Assembly (NCBI GenBank): GCA_032690845.1
Contig: CM064425.1
Location: 37,288,240-37,352,239, forward strand
Direction of reading: 5' to 3'
DNA length: 64,000 nucleotides
Source: Eleusine coracana subsp. coracana
Taxonomy: Eukaryota; Streptophyta; Magnoliopsida; Poales; Poaceae
This document shows, piece by piece, positions 63,877 through 64,000 of this stretch (positions are counted from its first letter, which is position 1; each line of letters opens with the position of its first letter). Under the pieces are notes generated by a model. The model was given only the letters and a program-made list of their open reading frames with translations. It was not told the origin of the DNA and did not search any database. The translations under genes and the position numbers were made by a program.

Positions 63877-64000
63877 ATGGAACCCAAGCGCACGCACCAA
63901 AGCTCCAAGAGATCAACCAAAGGGAAGTAATATCCTATTCGAATGGAAGATGACCCAACCCTCAACATTCCTGAAGGCATCAAGGAATTTCTGGCATCCT
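63877..64000 (+). pseudogene. start of antisense ORF of Tat element E
   Basis: ATG at 63877 opens MEPKRTHQSSKRSTKGK followed by TAA, then MEDDPTLNIPEGIKEFLAS to the window end. The position and composition match the first exon of the antisense ORF in D. A CTCTCTAAACCCTAG leader precedes it. Confidence 0.55.

Larger units (their letters stand above)
62587..64000 (-). mobile_element. Element E: second Tat-lineage element, left end only
   Basis: Minus-oriented element inserted in D. 3' LTR 62587-62998, PPT 62999-63010, tandem repeats, then the start of an antisense ORF at the window edge. The presumed left target copy is AATCT (62582-62586); the right one is outside the window. Confidence 0.72.

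Overview
The window is plant nuclear DNA, most likely from a panicoid grass (sorghum/sugarcane/Miscanthus-like). This is inferred from a GC-rich first exon, plant-type introns, a Stowaway MITE, a CRM-lineage chromovirus, Maximus/SIRE-type copia elements and Tat-lineage gypsy elements. It is not bacterial: there are no operons, CRISPR arrays or rRNA genes.

Left part (1-13,414, minus strand): one real host gene, a plant SEC24 (COPII coat cargo-selection subunit). Nineteen exons can be placed with GT/AG borders and matching phases (923 complete codons). The gene runs off the left edge before its last exons (gelsolin-like C-terminus). Its introns carry a Stowaway MITE (4,432-4,583), a small TRIM-like LTR element with a perfect 5-bp target duplication (6,412-7,557), a LINE-like poly-A tail and an (AT)n microsatellite.

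Right part (about 14.3-64 kb): almost pure nested LTR retrotransposons. By matching target-site duplications (TSD), primer-binding sites (PBS), polypurine tracts (PPT) and interrupted domains I read this order. D is a Tat-lineage gypsy element on the minus strand, with its 3' LTR fragment at 14,309-14,677 and its internal region at 54,125-62,586. Element B, a Maximus/SIRE copia (14,678-54,124), sits at D's LTR/PPT border. Element E, a second Tat element, is inserted in D's protease region (62,587 to beyond the right edge). Inside B's 3' LTR are a long solo gypsy LTR (14,972-25,221, TSD GATGG) and element A, a pol-less Maximus (25,870-38,099, TSD GCTTC). Inside that solo LTR is a young, nearly intact CRM element (18,116-24,931, TSD GTTGT). 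Inside A's gag is a solo Maximus LTR (TSD CATCC). A solo CRM LTR (TSD CATAC) lies in a tandem array of half-LTR units (38,100-41,712). Inside B's RNase H is element C, an internally deleted Maximus (43,050-47,526).

Most elements are dead. Many premature stops are TAG where the family has Gln (CAG), the pattern expected from deamination of methylated CHG sites. The CRM is the exception: its two LTRs differ at about five of 640 positions and its gag-pol frame is interrupted by one TAG only. Points I would look at first are the CRM with an LTR-embedded CR-like tail beside a housekeeping gene, the half-LTR tandem array that looks like unequal exchange between nested LTRs, the pol-less Maximus with an extra ORF, and the antisense ORFs with their own TATA box in the Tat elements. 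I found no clear sign of a new enzymatic or defence system.
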